In this document: positions 23,989 to 31,744 of the stretch, piece after piece | How positions within the stretch are numbered: position 1 is the stretch's first letter | Layout: the number at the start of each line of letters is the position of its first letter | Origin: TMED88 sp964515335 | GTDB taxonomy: Bacteria; Myxococcota_A; UBA9160; UBA4427 | Reading direction: 5' to 3' | Length of the DNA: 41,255 bases | Assembly: GCA_964515335.1 (NCBI GenBank) | Contig: CAZETS010000049.1 | Span: forward strand, 1 to 41,255 | Notes under the pieces: generated by a model | Told to the model about the DNA's origin: nothing | Database searches by the model: none | What the model saw: the letters and a program-made list of their open reading frames with translations, nothing else | Program-made: the position numbers and the translations under genes

Positions 23989-25107
23989 ATGGCGATCGAC
24001 TTCACCTTCACAGACGAGCACGAAGAGCTGCGCGCGACGGTTCGCGCTTTCCTGGCCGACAGGTCCGACGAGGCGACGGTGCGCGAGCAGATGGCGACCG
24101 AGCGCGGCTACGACCCCGAGGTCTGGACCCAGATGGCCGAGCAGATGGGCCTGGCCGGCCTGATCATCCCGGAACAGCACGGTGGAGCGGGCTACACGTA
24201 CGTCGAGCTGCTCATCGTGATGGAGGAGATGGGCCGCGCACTGCTCTGCGCGCCGTATCTCGGCACGGCAGTGTTCGCCACCAACGCGCTGCTCCACTGC
24301 GCGGACGAGACCACGCAGAAAGAGCTGCTCGCGAGCATCGCGGCGGGCGAGCTGACCGCGACCGTGGCCCACGCCGAGCCGAACGGACGCTGGGATCTCG
24401 GCGGCATCGAGCTCTCCGCCACTCGGTCGGGCGACGACTGGACGCTCAGCGGGAGCAAGGCCTGGGTGCTCGACGGCCACACCGCCGACGTGATCCTGGT
24501 AGCCGCCCGCAGCGACGCGGGGCTATCGCTCTTCCGCGTCGCGGGCGACGCGCAGGGCCTGACCCGAAGCCTGGTGCCCTCCCTCGACCTCACCCGCAAG
24601 CTCGCCCAGCTCGAGTTCAGCGGGACGCCCGCCCAGCTCGTCAGCTCGGGCGACCAGAGCGAGGCGTTCACGCGGGTGCTCGGCCTCACCCAGGCCGCGC
24701 TCGCCGCCGAACAGGTGGGCGGCGCCCAGTGGTGCCTGGACACGTCGGTCGAGTACGCGAAGACGCGGCTGCAGTTCGGGCGGCCGATCGGTTCCTACCA
24801 GGCCATCAAGCACAAGTGCGCCGACATGCTGGTCGAGACCGAGTTCGCCAAGTCGGCCGCCTACGCGGCCTGCTTCGCGGCCGCGGGCGACGAGCCCGAC
24901 TTCCTCGAGACGGCGGCGCTCGCCAAGTCGGCCTGCTCGGAGGCCTACTTCCACGCGGCCGCCGACACGATCCAGATCCACGGCGGCATGGGGTTCACCT
25001 GGGAGCTCCCGGTGCACCTGTACTTCAAGCGCGCCAAGGCGAGCGAGCTGCTCTTCGGCGACGCCGCGCATCACCGCGAGGCCCTCGCCGAGATGATCGG
25101 GATCTAA
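23989..25107 (+). CDS. Acyl-CoA dehydrogenase, partner subunit lacking the usual catalytic glutamate
   Basis: A 372-aa acyl-CoA dehydrogenase-fold protein. The N-terminal helix (FTFTDEHEELRATVRAFL), middle beta domain and IQIHGGMGFTWELPVHLYF block are clear. After that block the normal EGT(S/T)-E-I segment is replaced by LLFGDAAHHREALAEM, so the catalytic base is missing. In heterotetrameric ChsE-type dehydrogenases one subunit carries the glutamate and the other supplies part of the FAD site, and the two genes are adjacent, as here. The pair is therefore likely one enzyme. The substrate is probably bulky (steroid or polycyclic acyl-CoA), but that is inference. Confidence 0.92.
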   Translation: MAIDFTFTDEHEELRATVRAFLADRSDEATVREQMATERGYDPEVWTQMAEQMGLAGLIIPEQHGGAGYTYVELLIVMEEMGRALLCAPYLGTAVFATNALLHCADETTQKELLASIAAGELTATVAHAEPNGRWDLGGIELSATRSGDDWTLSGSKAWVLDGHTADVILVAARSDAGLSLFRVAGDAQGLTRSLVPSLDLTRKLAQLEFSGTPAQLVSSGDQSEAFTRVLGLTQAALAAEQVGGAQWCLDTSVEYAKTRLQFGRPIGSYQAIKHKCADMLVETEFAKSAAYAACFAAAGDEPDFLETAALAKSACSEAYFHAAADTIQIHGGMGFTWELPVHLYFKRAKASELLFGDAAHHREALAEMIGI

Positions 25108-25134
25108 GAGCCCCGGGGCCGGGCTGCTGGGCTC
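25108..25134. terminator. Hairpin between convergent genes
   Basis: GAGCCC (25108-25113) and GGGCTC (25129-25134) form a 6-bp stem around a GC-rich loop that can pair further. It begins just after the dehydrogenase stop and overlaps the stop of the leftward small gene, so it could end both transcripts. There is no T-run. Confidence 0.35.
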
Positions 25135-25339
25135 AGTTCAGTCGGTGGCGCCAGCTGCGCGCGCCGTCGCGAAGCGCCCCGGCGAGGGTCGCGTGCCGAC
25201 GCGCGCGGGTCGATCCATCGCGGCCCTCGCGCTCGACCAGCCAGCCGGCGAGCGTCTGGTCGGCCGCGCGAATGCGCAGGGTCTCGTCGCGTTCGGGATC
25301 CCGCAGCCGCACACCGAAGGTCAAGGGTCGTCGCGCCAT
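25133..25339 (-). CDS. Small basic protein of unknown function
   Basis: A 68-aa ORF with an excellent AGGAGG site about five bases before its ATG, which is the main reason to believe it. The product starts MARRPLTFGVRLRDPERDE and is strongly basic at the C-terminus (RARRHATLAGALRDGARSW). There is no Cys, signal or membrane segment. It lies alone between two rightward genes. It could be a nucleic-acid-binding or regulatory peptide, but nothing specific is recognisable. Confidence 0.55.
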   Translation of the reverse strand: MARRPLTFGVRLRDPERDETLRIRAADQTLAGWLVEREGRDGSTRARRHATLAGALRDGARSWRHRLN

Positions 25340-25524
25340 CACGCCTCCTGGCAGCGCGTGGCATCGGCCACACCTTCTCGCCGCCTCCTGCCATACCGAT
25401 CGGCAGCGGGCGTCGGGGTCTTGAGCACCTCCGCGCCGGCGTCTGCCCGCCGAAGTACGGAATCGCGAGGAGCACGGCTTGCGGGCTCCCTTCGAGGCCC
25501 GAGGTTTGGCCATAGGAGGTCGTG

Positions 25525-25839
25525 ATGGATTCCGAGAACGTCCGCAACAGGCTCCTGCAGCGAGAGCAGCAGCTGATCGTCCGTGTGTCGAAGATCGAGA
25601 GTGACCTGGGTTCCGTCCGGCCACGGCACCCCGAGGAGCGCGCGATTGCCGCCGAGAACGACGAGGTGCTCGAGCAGCTCGATCAGGTCGAGCGCGAGGA
25701 GCTGTCGTCGATCCGCACCGCGCTGGCGCGAATCGATGCCGGCCAATACGCGACCTGCGCGTCCTGCGAGGGCGAGATCGCTGCGGGGCGCCTCGAGGCG
25801 TTGCCCTTCACGACGCTCTGCGTGGAGTGCGCGAGCTGA
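25525..25839 (+). CDS. DksA/TraR-family zinc-finger protein
   Basis: A 104-aa protein. Residues 1-70 are predicted helical and coiled-coil-like (Gln/Glu/Arg-rich), followed by a C4 zinc finger: C78-x2-C81 and C99-x2-C102. The order coiled coil then zinc finger is that of DksA/TraR proteins that enter the RNA polymerase secondary channel. The classic acidic tip motif of DksA (DxxDxA) is not apparent, so full DksA function is doubtful; a stress-type paralogue is more likely. AGGAGGT precedes the ATG by four bases; an in-frame GTG at 25522 is too close to that site. It is separated by one base from the convergent PEP-CTERM gene. Confidence 0.85.
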   Translation: MDSENVRNRLLQREQQLIVRVSKIESDLGSVRPRHPEERAIAAENDEVLEQLDQVEREELSSIRTALARIDAGQYATCASCEGEIAAGRLEALPFTTLCVECAS

Positions 25840-25840
25840 T

Positions 25841-26578
25841 TCAGGCGCGCGACGACGCCCGGCGGCGGGCGCCGAGCAACACGAGCCCGGAGGCGACCAG
25901 CACGAACGTCCCCGGCTCGGGGATGTAGCTGCGCGCGACCTCGGTGCCCACCAGGTCGAGGCTGCCGAGCACGCCGTCGACCTCGATCGGCACGTTGACG
26001 TTGATCTGCGCGCTGCCCGGCGTCCCGAGGTTCGAGACGGGCAGGAAGCTCACCGACAACAGGGACGGCCCGACGTCGTAGACCGGGAAGCCGAGCAAGC
26101 TGCAGCCAGTGCCCACGCAACCGAGCTGGACGTTCATGTTCAGCAGCAGGTCGCTCGCGAAGTCGCCCCCGGTCTGACCCGCCGCCAGCGTTCCCGCGAG
26201 CGATGAGGGCTGGGTGGCCTGGAACGGGCCGGAGATGTCGGCGGCGCCCGCGATGTTCTTCACCACCGTGCCGCCGAGCGCGAAGCCCGAGAAAAGGAAG
26301 ATGCCGCCCGGCACATAGCTCCCCGGCGCCGTCGCCTCGACGTAGACGTCCGCCCTGCCGACGTCGATCGTGCCGTCGGGCGGCGTGACGATGGTGCCGC
26401 CGAGCAGCGAGATCGAGCTGCTTCCCGTGAAGTCGAAGGTGATGCGCTCGCTGCTCTGCGCCGATGCGCCGCCAGCGAGCAGCAGCGCGGCACACACAGC
26501 CACGACGAGCCTGGGCCGGCCCGTGCGCGACGGGCGACGCGGGAGGCGGGTGCGGGAGGGATGGTGGAGGCGCGGCAT
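25841..26578 (-). CDS. PEP-CTERM sorted exported protein
   Basis: A 245-aa protein with an Arg-rich signal peptide (hydrophobic core VVAVCAALLLAGGASA, cleavage near residue 41) and a C-terminal PEP-CTERM signal: IPEPGTF, a transmembrane stretch (VLVASGLVLLGA) and a final Arg cluster. Such proteins are handled by an exosortase (EpsH family) and are tied to exopolysaccharide/biofilm systems in Gram-negative bacteria. The middle is Gly/Ser-rich beta-type sequence with two cysteines (LGCVGTGCSLLG) and no enzyme motif. No exosortase gene is in the window. GAGGAA precedes the ATG, and a promoter is visible at 26624-26654. Confidence 0.85.
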   Translation of the reverse strand: MPRLHHPSRTRLPRRPSRTGRPRLVVAVCAALLLAGGASAQSSERITFDFTGSSSISLLGGTIVTPPDGTIDVGRADVYVEATAPGSYVPGGIFLFSGFALGGTVVKNIAGAADISGPFQATQPSSLAGTLAAGQTGGDFASDLLLNMNVQLGCVGTGCSLLGFPVYDVGPSLLSVSFLPVSNLGTPGSAQINVNVPIEVDGVLGSLDLVGTEVARSYIPEPGTFVLVASGLVLLGARRRASSRA

Positions 26579-26623
26579 GGCGATTCCTCGACAGCTGGGG
26601 AGACGGCTCCCTTCCCACGGACG

Positions 26624-26654
26624 ATTCTAACCCGCGGCGGGGCCCGTGTGACAA
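26624..26654 (-). promoter_or_regulatory. Sigma-70-type promoter for the PEP-CTERM gene
   Basis: Read on the minus strand, TTGTCA (26654-26649) and TAGAAT (26629-26624) stand 19 bp apart, 45 bp upstream of the ATG. The decamer repeat begins six bases upstream of the -35 box. Confidence 0.5.
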
Positions 26655-26660
26655 CCAAAT

Positions 26661-26720
26661 CAACCACCCGCAAGCACCCGCAAGCACCCGCAAGCACCCG
26701 GACGCACCCAGACGCACCCG
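26661..26720. repeat. Six tandem 10-bp repeats in a divergent promoter region
   Basis: Six 10-bp units: one CAACCACCCG, three CAAGCACCCG, then GACGCACCCA and GACGCACCCG. They lie in the 353-bp gene-free spacer between the PEP-CTERM and PHP-hydrolase genes, directly upstream of the PEP-CTERM -35 box. A 10-bp period places each CACCC on the same face of the helix, as in an array of protein-binding sites. The rest of the spacer holds only the two promoters. Confidence 0.8.
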
Positions 26721-26806
26721 CGCGAGCCTGCTCCCGCGGGCGTACCGCATGACTCCGCGTCACCCGCTGCGAGAAGCGGAGTACGGCGGGGTCCCCCCCG
26801 GAACGC

Positions 26807-26836
26807 TTGAGTCCGCCGAGCCCCAGCGAGTAGAAT
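26807..26836 (+). promoter_or_regulatory. Sigma-70-type promoter for the PHP hydrolase gene
   Basis: TTGAGT (26807-26812) and TAGAAT (26831-26836) are separated by 18 bp, and the start codon lies 95 bp downstream. The -10 hexamer matches that of the divergent PEP-CTERM promoter exactly (TAGAATCG in both). Confidence 0.5.
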
Positions 26837-26931
26837 CGAGCAGGCCGTCATTCGAACGAGCCGCTTCCGTAGATCGGCCCCGACGGGGCCGGCGGCCGCC
26901 CTCGCGGGCTCGCTGCAGTCGAGGTCCTCCC

Positions 26932-29900
26932 ATGCACGCTCGCGCTCGTCTAGTCGTTTCGATCGCACTGCTGGCCGTCCCCATGCTGGCGCTGCGCTGC
27001 GATCCCCCGACCACGATCAGCATCCTCTCGCCGAACCCGCTCGAGCAGGTCTCCGCGTGCCAGGTGGAGGTGAGCTTTGCGCTCACGGGCGCGTTCTCGA
27101 CCGGTCCGTCGGTGACGTTGAACTTCCTCCCGCTGTCGGCGCCGCTCACCCAGTCGCCGCCGGGCATCTGGACGGCGACCCTCGACGCCGACGACGGACT
27201 CGGCGCCAACAACATCCTGCTCGTGCAGGCCACGCGCGCCTCCGACGGCCAGGTGCTCACCCAGGGCGTCTCTTTCGACTTCGACCCGAAGGCCAGCGCA
27301 CGGGTCATCACGGACCCCGCCGACCTCATCACCGGTCCGCTCGGACACAGCCGCGTCGGCGACTACCTGCTCGAGAGCTGCAAGGCGCGCTTCGTCGTCC
27401 AGGATGCCAACCAACGCGACCTCTACAGCGTCGGCCAGTACGGAGGCAACCTCATCGACGCCGAGCTGGTGGGCAGCCCCGGCCTCGACAACTTCCTCGA
27501 GATCGCACCGATGGTGAACGTCGAGACCGTGGTGAACCCCACCGAGGCCGTCATCGTCAACGACGGCAGCGACGGCAACCCCGCCGTCGTACGCACCTGC
27601 GGCCCCGACGATCTGCTCGACTTCGTGAATCCCTCATCCCAGGTAACGGACGCCGGCCTGCCGTTTCCGGCCGTGCTCAACGACAACGATCAGACGGTCT
27701 GGGGCTGCACCGACTTCACACTCGGCACCCACGACACACACGTCGAGATGGCGACGACGCTCACCAACACCGGCGCCGCCGACATCCAGGTGATGTACGG
27801 CGACTGGCTCAATCCGGCCGGCGACCTCGACGTGATGCTGACCCCCAACGCAGGGCTCGGCGCGGCGGTCTGGAACTTCGTCGGCACCATGGGCTTCCAC
27901 GGCGAGGGCGAGTCCGCCGGCGTCGACTACGCGTACACCGCGACGCCGACCACCGGCACGGGCTCGTACGTGGTGATCAGCGGCGTCACGGTCGTGCTGC
28001 ACAACAAGCACGTCCTGCAGGCGCTGCTCGGCGCCGCCCAGGGCGACACGCTGACCCCGGGCAACAGCCTCACGATGACGCGCTACGTGGGCGTGGGCGA
28101 CGGCACGGCCTCGTCTGCGGTCGACCTCGAGACCGCCGTCAAGGGCATCGCGACGGCCTCGATCGACGGCTGCGTGACGGTCGACGGCGTGGCGGCCCCC
28201 GGCTCGAAGGTGACCGTGGGCGCTTTCACAGGCGCCAACATCACCAACCTGGCGACCCACTTCACGACCGGCGCGGACGGCTGCTACGCGGGCAAGGTGC
28301 CGTTGCCGGGCGGCGCGGTGACGCTCGGCGTGGTGGCCGGACGCCACGGCACCCCCTACCAGGGCGGAGCGGCGTCGCCGCCCATTACGTCGCTGCTCTT
28401 CTCGCCCGGCGGCAGCCAGACGGTCGACTTCGACCTGCCGCCCACGGGATCGCTCTCGGTCGCGGTTACCGACGCGGGCGGCGGCCCGCTGCCCTCGCGC
28501 ATCACCGTGGTGGGCTTCGACCCGAGCCCCGAGATCACCTTCGCGGGTCCGAGCCTGCCGGGATTCGGCGGCTCGACGCTCGCGCTGCTCAACGACCCCG
28601 GCGACAGCCTGCCCTTCGGGATCGTCGACTTCGTCTACACCGGCGCCGACGGCGTCGCGGCCTTCGACCTCGAACCGGGCAGCTACCAGGTCTTCGTGAG
28701 CCGGGGCCCCGAGTACTCGACGAGCAACCAGCCGGTGACGATCACCGCCAACCAGCAGACGGCCGTCAGCGCGCAGATCGCGCGCGTGGTCGATACCGCG
28801 GGCTTCGTGTCGTCGGACTTCCACGTCCACGGCATCGCGTCGGCGGACTCGCGGGTCACCCACGACAACCGGGTCCGGGGCTACGCGGGCGAGGGCGTCG
28901 ACAACATCACCATGACCGACCACCACGCCCACACCGATCTCAGCGCGAGAATCGCGTCGCTGGGCCTCGGCAGCTGGGTGAGCTCGACGATCGGCGAGGA
29001 GATCACCACCTTCGACTACGGGCACTTCAACGGCTACCCGTTCACCGTCGACCCGAACGTGCCCTCGGGCGGCTCGACGGACTGGGCGGTGGCCGCGCCG
29101 GCCGGAGCCGACTTCCCGTCGGCGGGCGCCTACAACGCGACGCCGGCCGAGATCTTCGCGCTGGCGACGGCGGGCGCCCGATCGACCCCCGACACGACGG
29201 TGCAGATCAACCACATCTCGTCGCACTTCTCGCCGCTCAAGATCGACACCACCCTGGTGCCGCCCGTCGACGGCCTCGACGCCGCCGGCCGCCTCGAGCG
29301 GCGACTCGACGAGCCCGTCGGGACCAACCTCTACTTCCACTACCCCGCCCTCGAGCTGTGGAACGGCGCCTCGCGCGGCTCCCAGGGCGAGTTCCTGGTG
29401 GGCCGGATCGGGATCTGGTTCAACCTGCTCAACCAGGACCTGCCGACGACGTTCATCGCCGACACCGACTCGCACCGCTTCACGAGGCTGAACAGCTCCG
29501 GGGCCCGCACCTGGACGGCCGCGGGACCGACCAGCGACCAGGCCGGCACGGTCGACAGCGGCGAGGTCGCCCGCATGGTGGACGCCGGCAAGGCGACCGG
29601 CGGCCAGGGCGTATTCGTGACGACCGTTCTGCGCGCCACCGACGGCAGCGGCGCGAGCGCCGACCTCACCCACTCGGGATCGACCCACGTGAGCGACTCG
29701 GGGGGCAACGTCGAGCTCGACATCCGCATCCAGGGGCCGTTGTGGGCCGAGTTCGACGTCGTCGAGATCTACGCGAACGCGGCCACCAACGTCATCGACC
29801 CGGCGAACCCGTACGCGTACGGCGCCACCCCGACCATGGTGCTGGACGAGGGCGACTGCGACCCGGCCACCACGGGCGACGGCGACTACGACATCGCCAT

Positions 29901-30165
29901 CGTCAACGCCGCGGCCGTGGCGGGTGCCGATCGGCTCGAGGCGAACATCACCGTGCCCTTCTCGGGTCTCACGGCGAACACCTGGTTCGTGGTGGTCGTG
30001 AAGGGCACCGATGGCCAGTGCTCGCCGATGTTCCCGGTGTTCGCCTCGGACCTGTCGTCGGCGAGCAACGCCACGCTGGCCGACCTGCTCGACGGCAACG
30101 TCGGCGAGTCGGGTGTGATGTCGCTCGGCGCGACCAACGCACTCTATTACGACGCGTCGCCCTGA
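26932..30165 (+). CDS. Large secreted PHP-type (CehA/McbA-like) metallohydrolase
   Basis: A 1077-aa exported protein. The N-terminus has a signal core (VVSIALLAVPMLAL) followed by RC, a poor lipobox. Residues 30-110 look like an immunoglobulin-like domain. About 395-480 and 495-610 are carboxypeptidase-regulatory-like beta domains (SIDGCVTVDGVAAPG, AFDLEPGSYQVFVSRGPEY). The PHP metal site follows: DFHVHG near 630, MTDHHAH near 663, NHISSH near 760 and ADTDSHR near 844. About 900-1077 is a beta-rich tail with two cysteines. PHP domains hydrolyse phosphoesters or related bonds; CehA/McbA relatives hydrolyse carbamate or phosphonate-type esters. The substrate here is unknown. The HEAT-like gene starts 7 bp downstream. 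GAGG lies eight bases before the ATG. Confidence 0.8.
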   Translation: MHARARLVVSIALLAVPMLALRCDPPTTISILSPNPLEQVSACQVEVSFALTGAFSTGPSVTLNFLPLSAPLTQSPPGIWTATLDADDGLGANNILLVQATRASDGQVLTQGVSFDFDPKASARVITDPADLITGPLGHSRVGDYLLESCKARFVVQDANQRDLYSVGQYGGNLIDAELVGSPGLDNFLEIAPMVNVETVVNPTEAVIVNDGSDGNPAVVRTCGPDDLLDFVNPSSQVTDAGLPFPAVLNDNDQTVWGCTDFTLGTHDTHVEMATTLTNTGAADIQVMYGDWLNPAGDLDVMLTPNAGLGAAVWNFVGTMGFHGEGESAGVDYAYTATPTTGTGSYVVISGVTVVLHNKHVLQALLGAAQGDTLTPGNSLTMTRYVGVGDGTASSAVDLETAVKGIATASIDGCVTVDGVAAPGSKVTVGAFTGANITNLATHFTTGADGCYAGKVPLPGGAVTLGVVAGRHGTPYQGGAASPPITSLLFSPGGSQTVDFDLPPTGSLSVAVTDAGGGPLPSRITVVGFDPSPEITFAGPSLPGFGGSTLALLNDPGDSLPFGIVDFVYTGADGVAAFDLEPGSYQVFVSRGPEYSTSNQPVTITANQQTAVSAQIARVVDTAGFVSSDFHVHGIASADSRVTHDNRVRGYAGEGVDNITMTDHHAHTDLSARIASLGLGSWVSSTIGEEITTFDYGHFNGYPFTVDPNVPSGGSTDWAVAAPAGADFPSAGAYNATPAEIFALATAGARSTPDTTVQINHISSHFSPLKIDTTLVPPVDGLDAAGRLERRLDEPVGTNLYFHYPALELWNGASRGSQGEFLVGRIGIWFNLLNQDLPTTFIADTDSHRFTRLNSSGARTWTAAGPTSDQAGTVDSGEVARMVDAGKATGGQGVFVTTVLRATDGSGASADLTHSGSTHVSDSGGNVELDIRIQGPLWAEFDVVEIYANAATNVIDPANPYAYGATPTMVLDEGDCDPATTGDGDYDIAIVNAAAVAGADRLEANITVPFSGLTANTWFVVVVKGTDGQCSPMFPVFASDLSSASNATLADLLDGNVGESGVMSLGATNALYYDASP

Positions 30166-30172
30166 GCCGAAC

Positions 30173-31438
30173 ATGCTCCGAGTCATCGCGCTCCGGCGCC
30201 TTCGCGTGGCGGCCGGCGTCGCCGCACTCGTGGCGGCGCTGCCGGGGGGGCGTGCCGCCGCCGCCAACGAGCCCGCAGGAGTCGTCGCCGCCATCGAGGC
30301 CGCGCCGGCGGTGGTCGTCGCCGAGGTGCGGAGCGTCGCGGCGCTTCCCCACACCGCGTTCCGGGCGACGCTGGCCGTCGAGCGCTCGCTGCGCCCGGAC
30401 TCGCCGGCGCCGGAGATGATCGAGGTGGCGTGGGAGGAGCCGGCTCCCTCGCTGCCCCCTCGCCTCGCCGAAGGTCGCCGCGTGCTCGTCGCCGCCGAGC
30501 CGCTGCCGAGCGCCTCGATCTGGCGCACCCGCGTCCCGGACGATGCGGCGCGAGCGCGGCTGCTCGCGATCGCGGGCCGCGGGGCCGGCTACCTCGAGCG
30601 GCCCGGCGGCGCAGAGCTCGACATCCTCGAGCACTACCTGCTCGTCGGCGAGGCCGCGCGGGCGGGCGACGCCGGCGCACTCCACCTGGCACGGTTGTGC
30701 GCGGTGGGCCAGCCGCGGCTCGCCCTCGACGCAGCCGAGCGGCTGCGCGCCTTCGACGCACTGCCCGAGCACCTCACACCGGGCGCCGCCCGGGCACTGG
30801 TCGAAGCGCTGCAGCGCGGTGACGTGCGCGGGCAGCGCGAGGTGCTGCTCGACCTGATCGCGCTGCGGCGTCCGCCGGCGCTCCGCGCACCCCTCGAGGC
30901 GAGCATCCGCTCGGGGGGCGGCGCGGCGGCGCCACCCGTCCTGCACGCGGCGCTCGGCGCCCTCGAAGGGCAGCTCGACGACGACCACGCCCTGCCGCTG
31001 CTCGAGAGCGGATCCGCCGAGTCCCGCGCCGCGGCGGCGCGACACGCCGCGGGGCCACGCACGCGCGGGCGGCTGCGCGATCTCGTCATCGGCGATCCCT
31101 CGCCGAGCGTGCGCGCGGCAGCGGTCACGCGACTGGTCGAGCTGGACGGCATGCAGGCCTTTTCGGATGCGACGCTGGCCTTCGACGACGACTCGGCGGA
31201 AGTTCGCGCGGCGGCCGCCCGCGCGGTAGCCCGCCTCGACCCGGCGCCGGTCGATTCGCTGCGTCGCCTCGTCGAGGTCGGCCGCGTCGAGGAGGCGAAG
31301 ACCGCTCTCGTCGCCCTCTCGATGATGGGCGAGGAGGCGCACCTCGCTCTCGCCGAGCTGGCGGTGGAGCATCCCGACCCGGCGATCCGCACCCTGGCGG
31401 GCATCGCGGTCGGCCAGCCGATCGGCGACACCCACTGA
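30173..31438 (+). CDS. Exported HEAT-like-repeat protein
   Basis: A 421-aa protein with a signal peptide (AAGVAALVAALPGGRAAA, cleavage near residue 31). The N-terminal third is a beta-type domain (VVVAEVRSVAALPHTAFRAT). From about residue 175 there are helical HEAT/PBS-like repeats, clearest in PSPSVRAAAVTRLVELDG and DSAEVRAAAARAVARLD. Such repeats make curved scaffolds for protein contacts. It starts 7 bp after the PHP hydrolase stop without a visible ribosome site, so the two are likely translated together and may form a complex. No catalytic motif seen. Confidence 0.8.
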   Translation: MLRVIALRRLRVAAGVAALVAALPGGRAAAANEPAGVVAAIEAAPAVVVAEVRSVAALPHTAFRATLAVERSLRPDSPAPEMIEVAWEEPAPSLPPRLAEGRRVLVAAEPLPSASIWRTRVPDDAARARLLAIAGRGAGYLERPGGAELDILEHYLLVGEAARAGDAGALHLARLCAVGQPRLALDAAERLRAFDALPEHLTPGAARALVEALQRGDVRGQREVLLDLIALRRPPALRAPLEASIRSGGGAAAPPVLHAALGALEGQLDDDHALPLLESGSAESRAAAARHAAGPRTRGRLRDLVIGDPSPSVRAAAVTRLVELDGMQAFSDATLAFDDDSAEVRAAAARAVARLDPAPVDSLRRLVEVGRVEEAKTALVALSMMGEEAHLALAELAVEHPDPAIRTLAGIAVGQPIGDTH

Positions 31439-31560
31439 GCGCAGCGCACGGCAGGCGCACGTGAACCGGGCACCGCTGCCGGTGTCGCGGCACACGAAAC
31501 CGCCACGATTTCGCCGCTTTCCGCCATCGCGACTCCCCGGCGATCCCCAGTAACACGGCG

Positions 31561-31674
31561 TTCTTCACACCTTCGTCACCCGAATCCGAGGCCAAATGCT
31601 CCAGGCGGGCCCTGGTCGCCCCAACGTCCGCCCCGCCCCGGGTCAACTTCACGAATTCGTCACCCACATAGGGT
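31561..31674 (+). promoter_or_regulatory. Two Pho-box-like direct repeats upstream of the porin gene
   Basis: This 306-bp gene-free spacer carries two elements in which (T/G)TCAC recurs at exactly 11-bp spacing: 31564-31568 with 31575-31579, and 31648-31652 with 31659-31663. Pho boxes are 11-bp direct repeats with a TGTCA-type core that bind PhoB/PhoP dimers. A weak -10 (TAGGGT, 31669-31674) follows the second. TCACCC-ACATA-GGGTGA (31660-31676) is also an inverted repeat. The downstream gene is a phosphate-selective porin homologue, which fits phosphate control. Confidence 0.5.
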
Positions 31675-31744
31675 GAAGGTGTGACATTCGGAGGTAAATA
31701 TTGGCGCGGTCATCGACTCCAACCAGAACCGGGAGAGCCCGTCC

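Noticed and set aside
26661..26720. Possible CRISPR array
   Set aside because: Units are 10 bp with no spacers and no cas genes; it is a simple tandem repeat.
27634..30528. A 964-codon minus-strand frame opposite the PHP hydrolase
   Set aside because: Shadow of the plus-strand gene, where metal ligands and a signal peptide are present.
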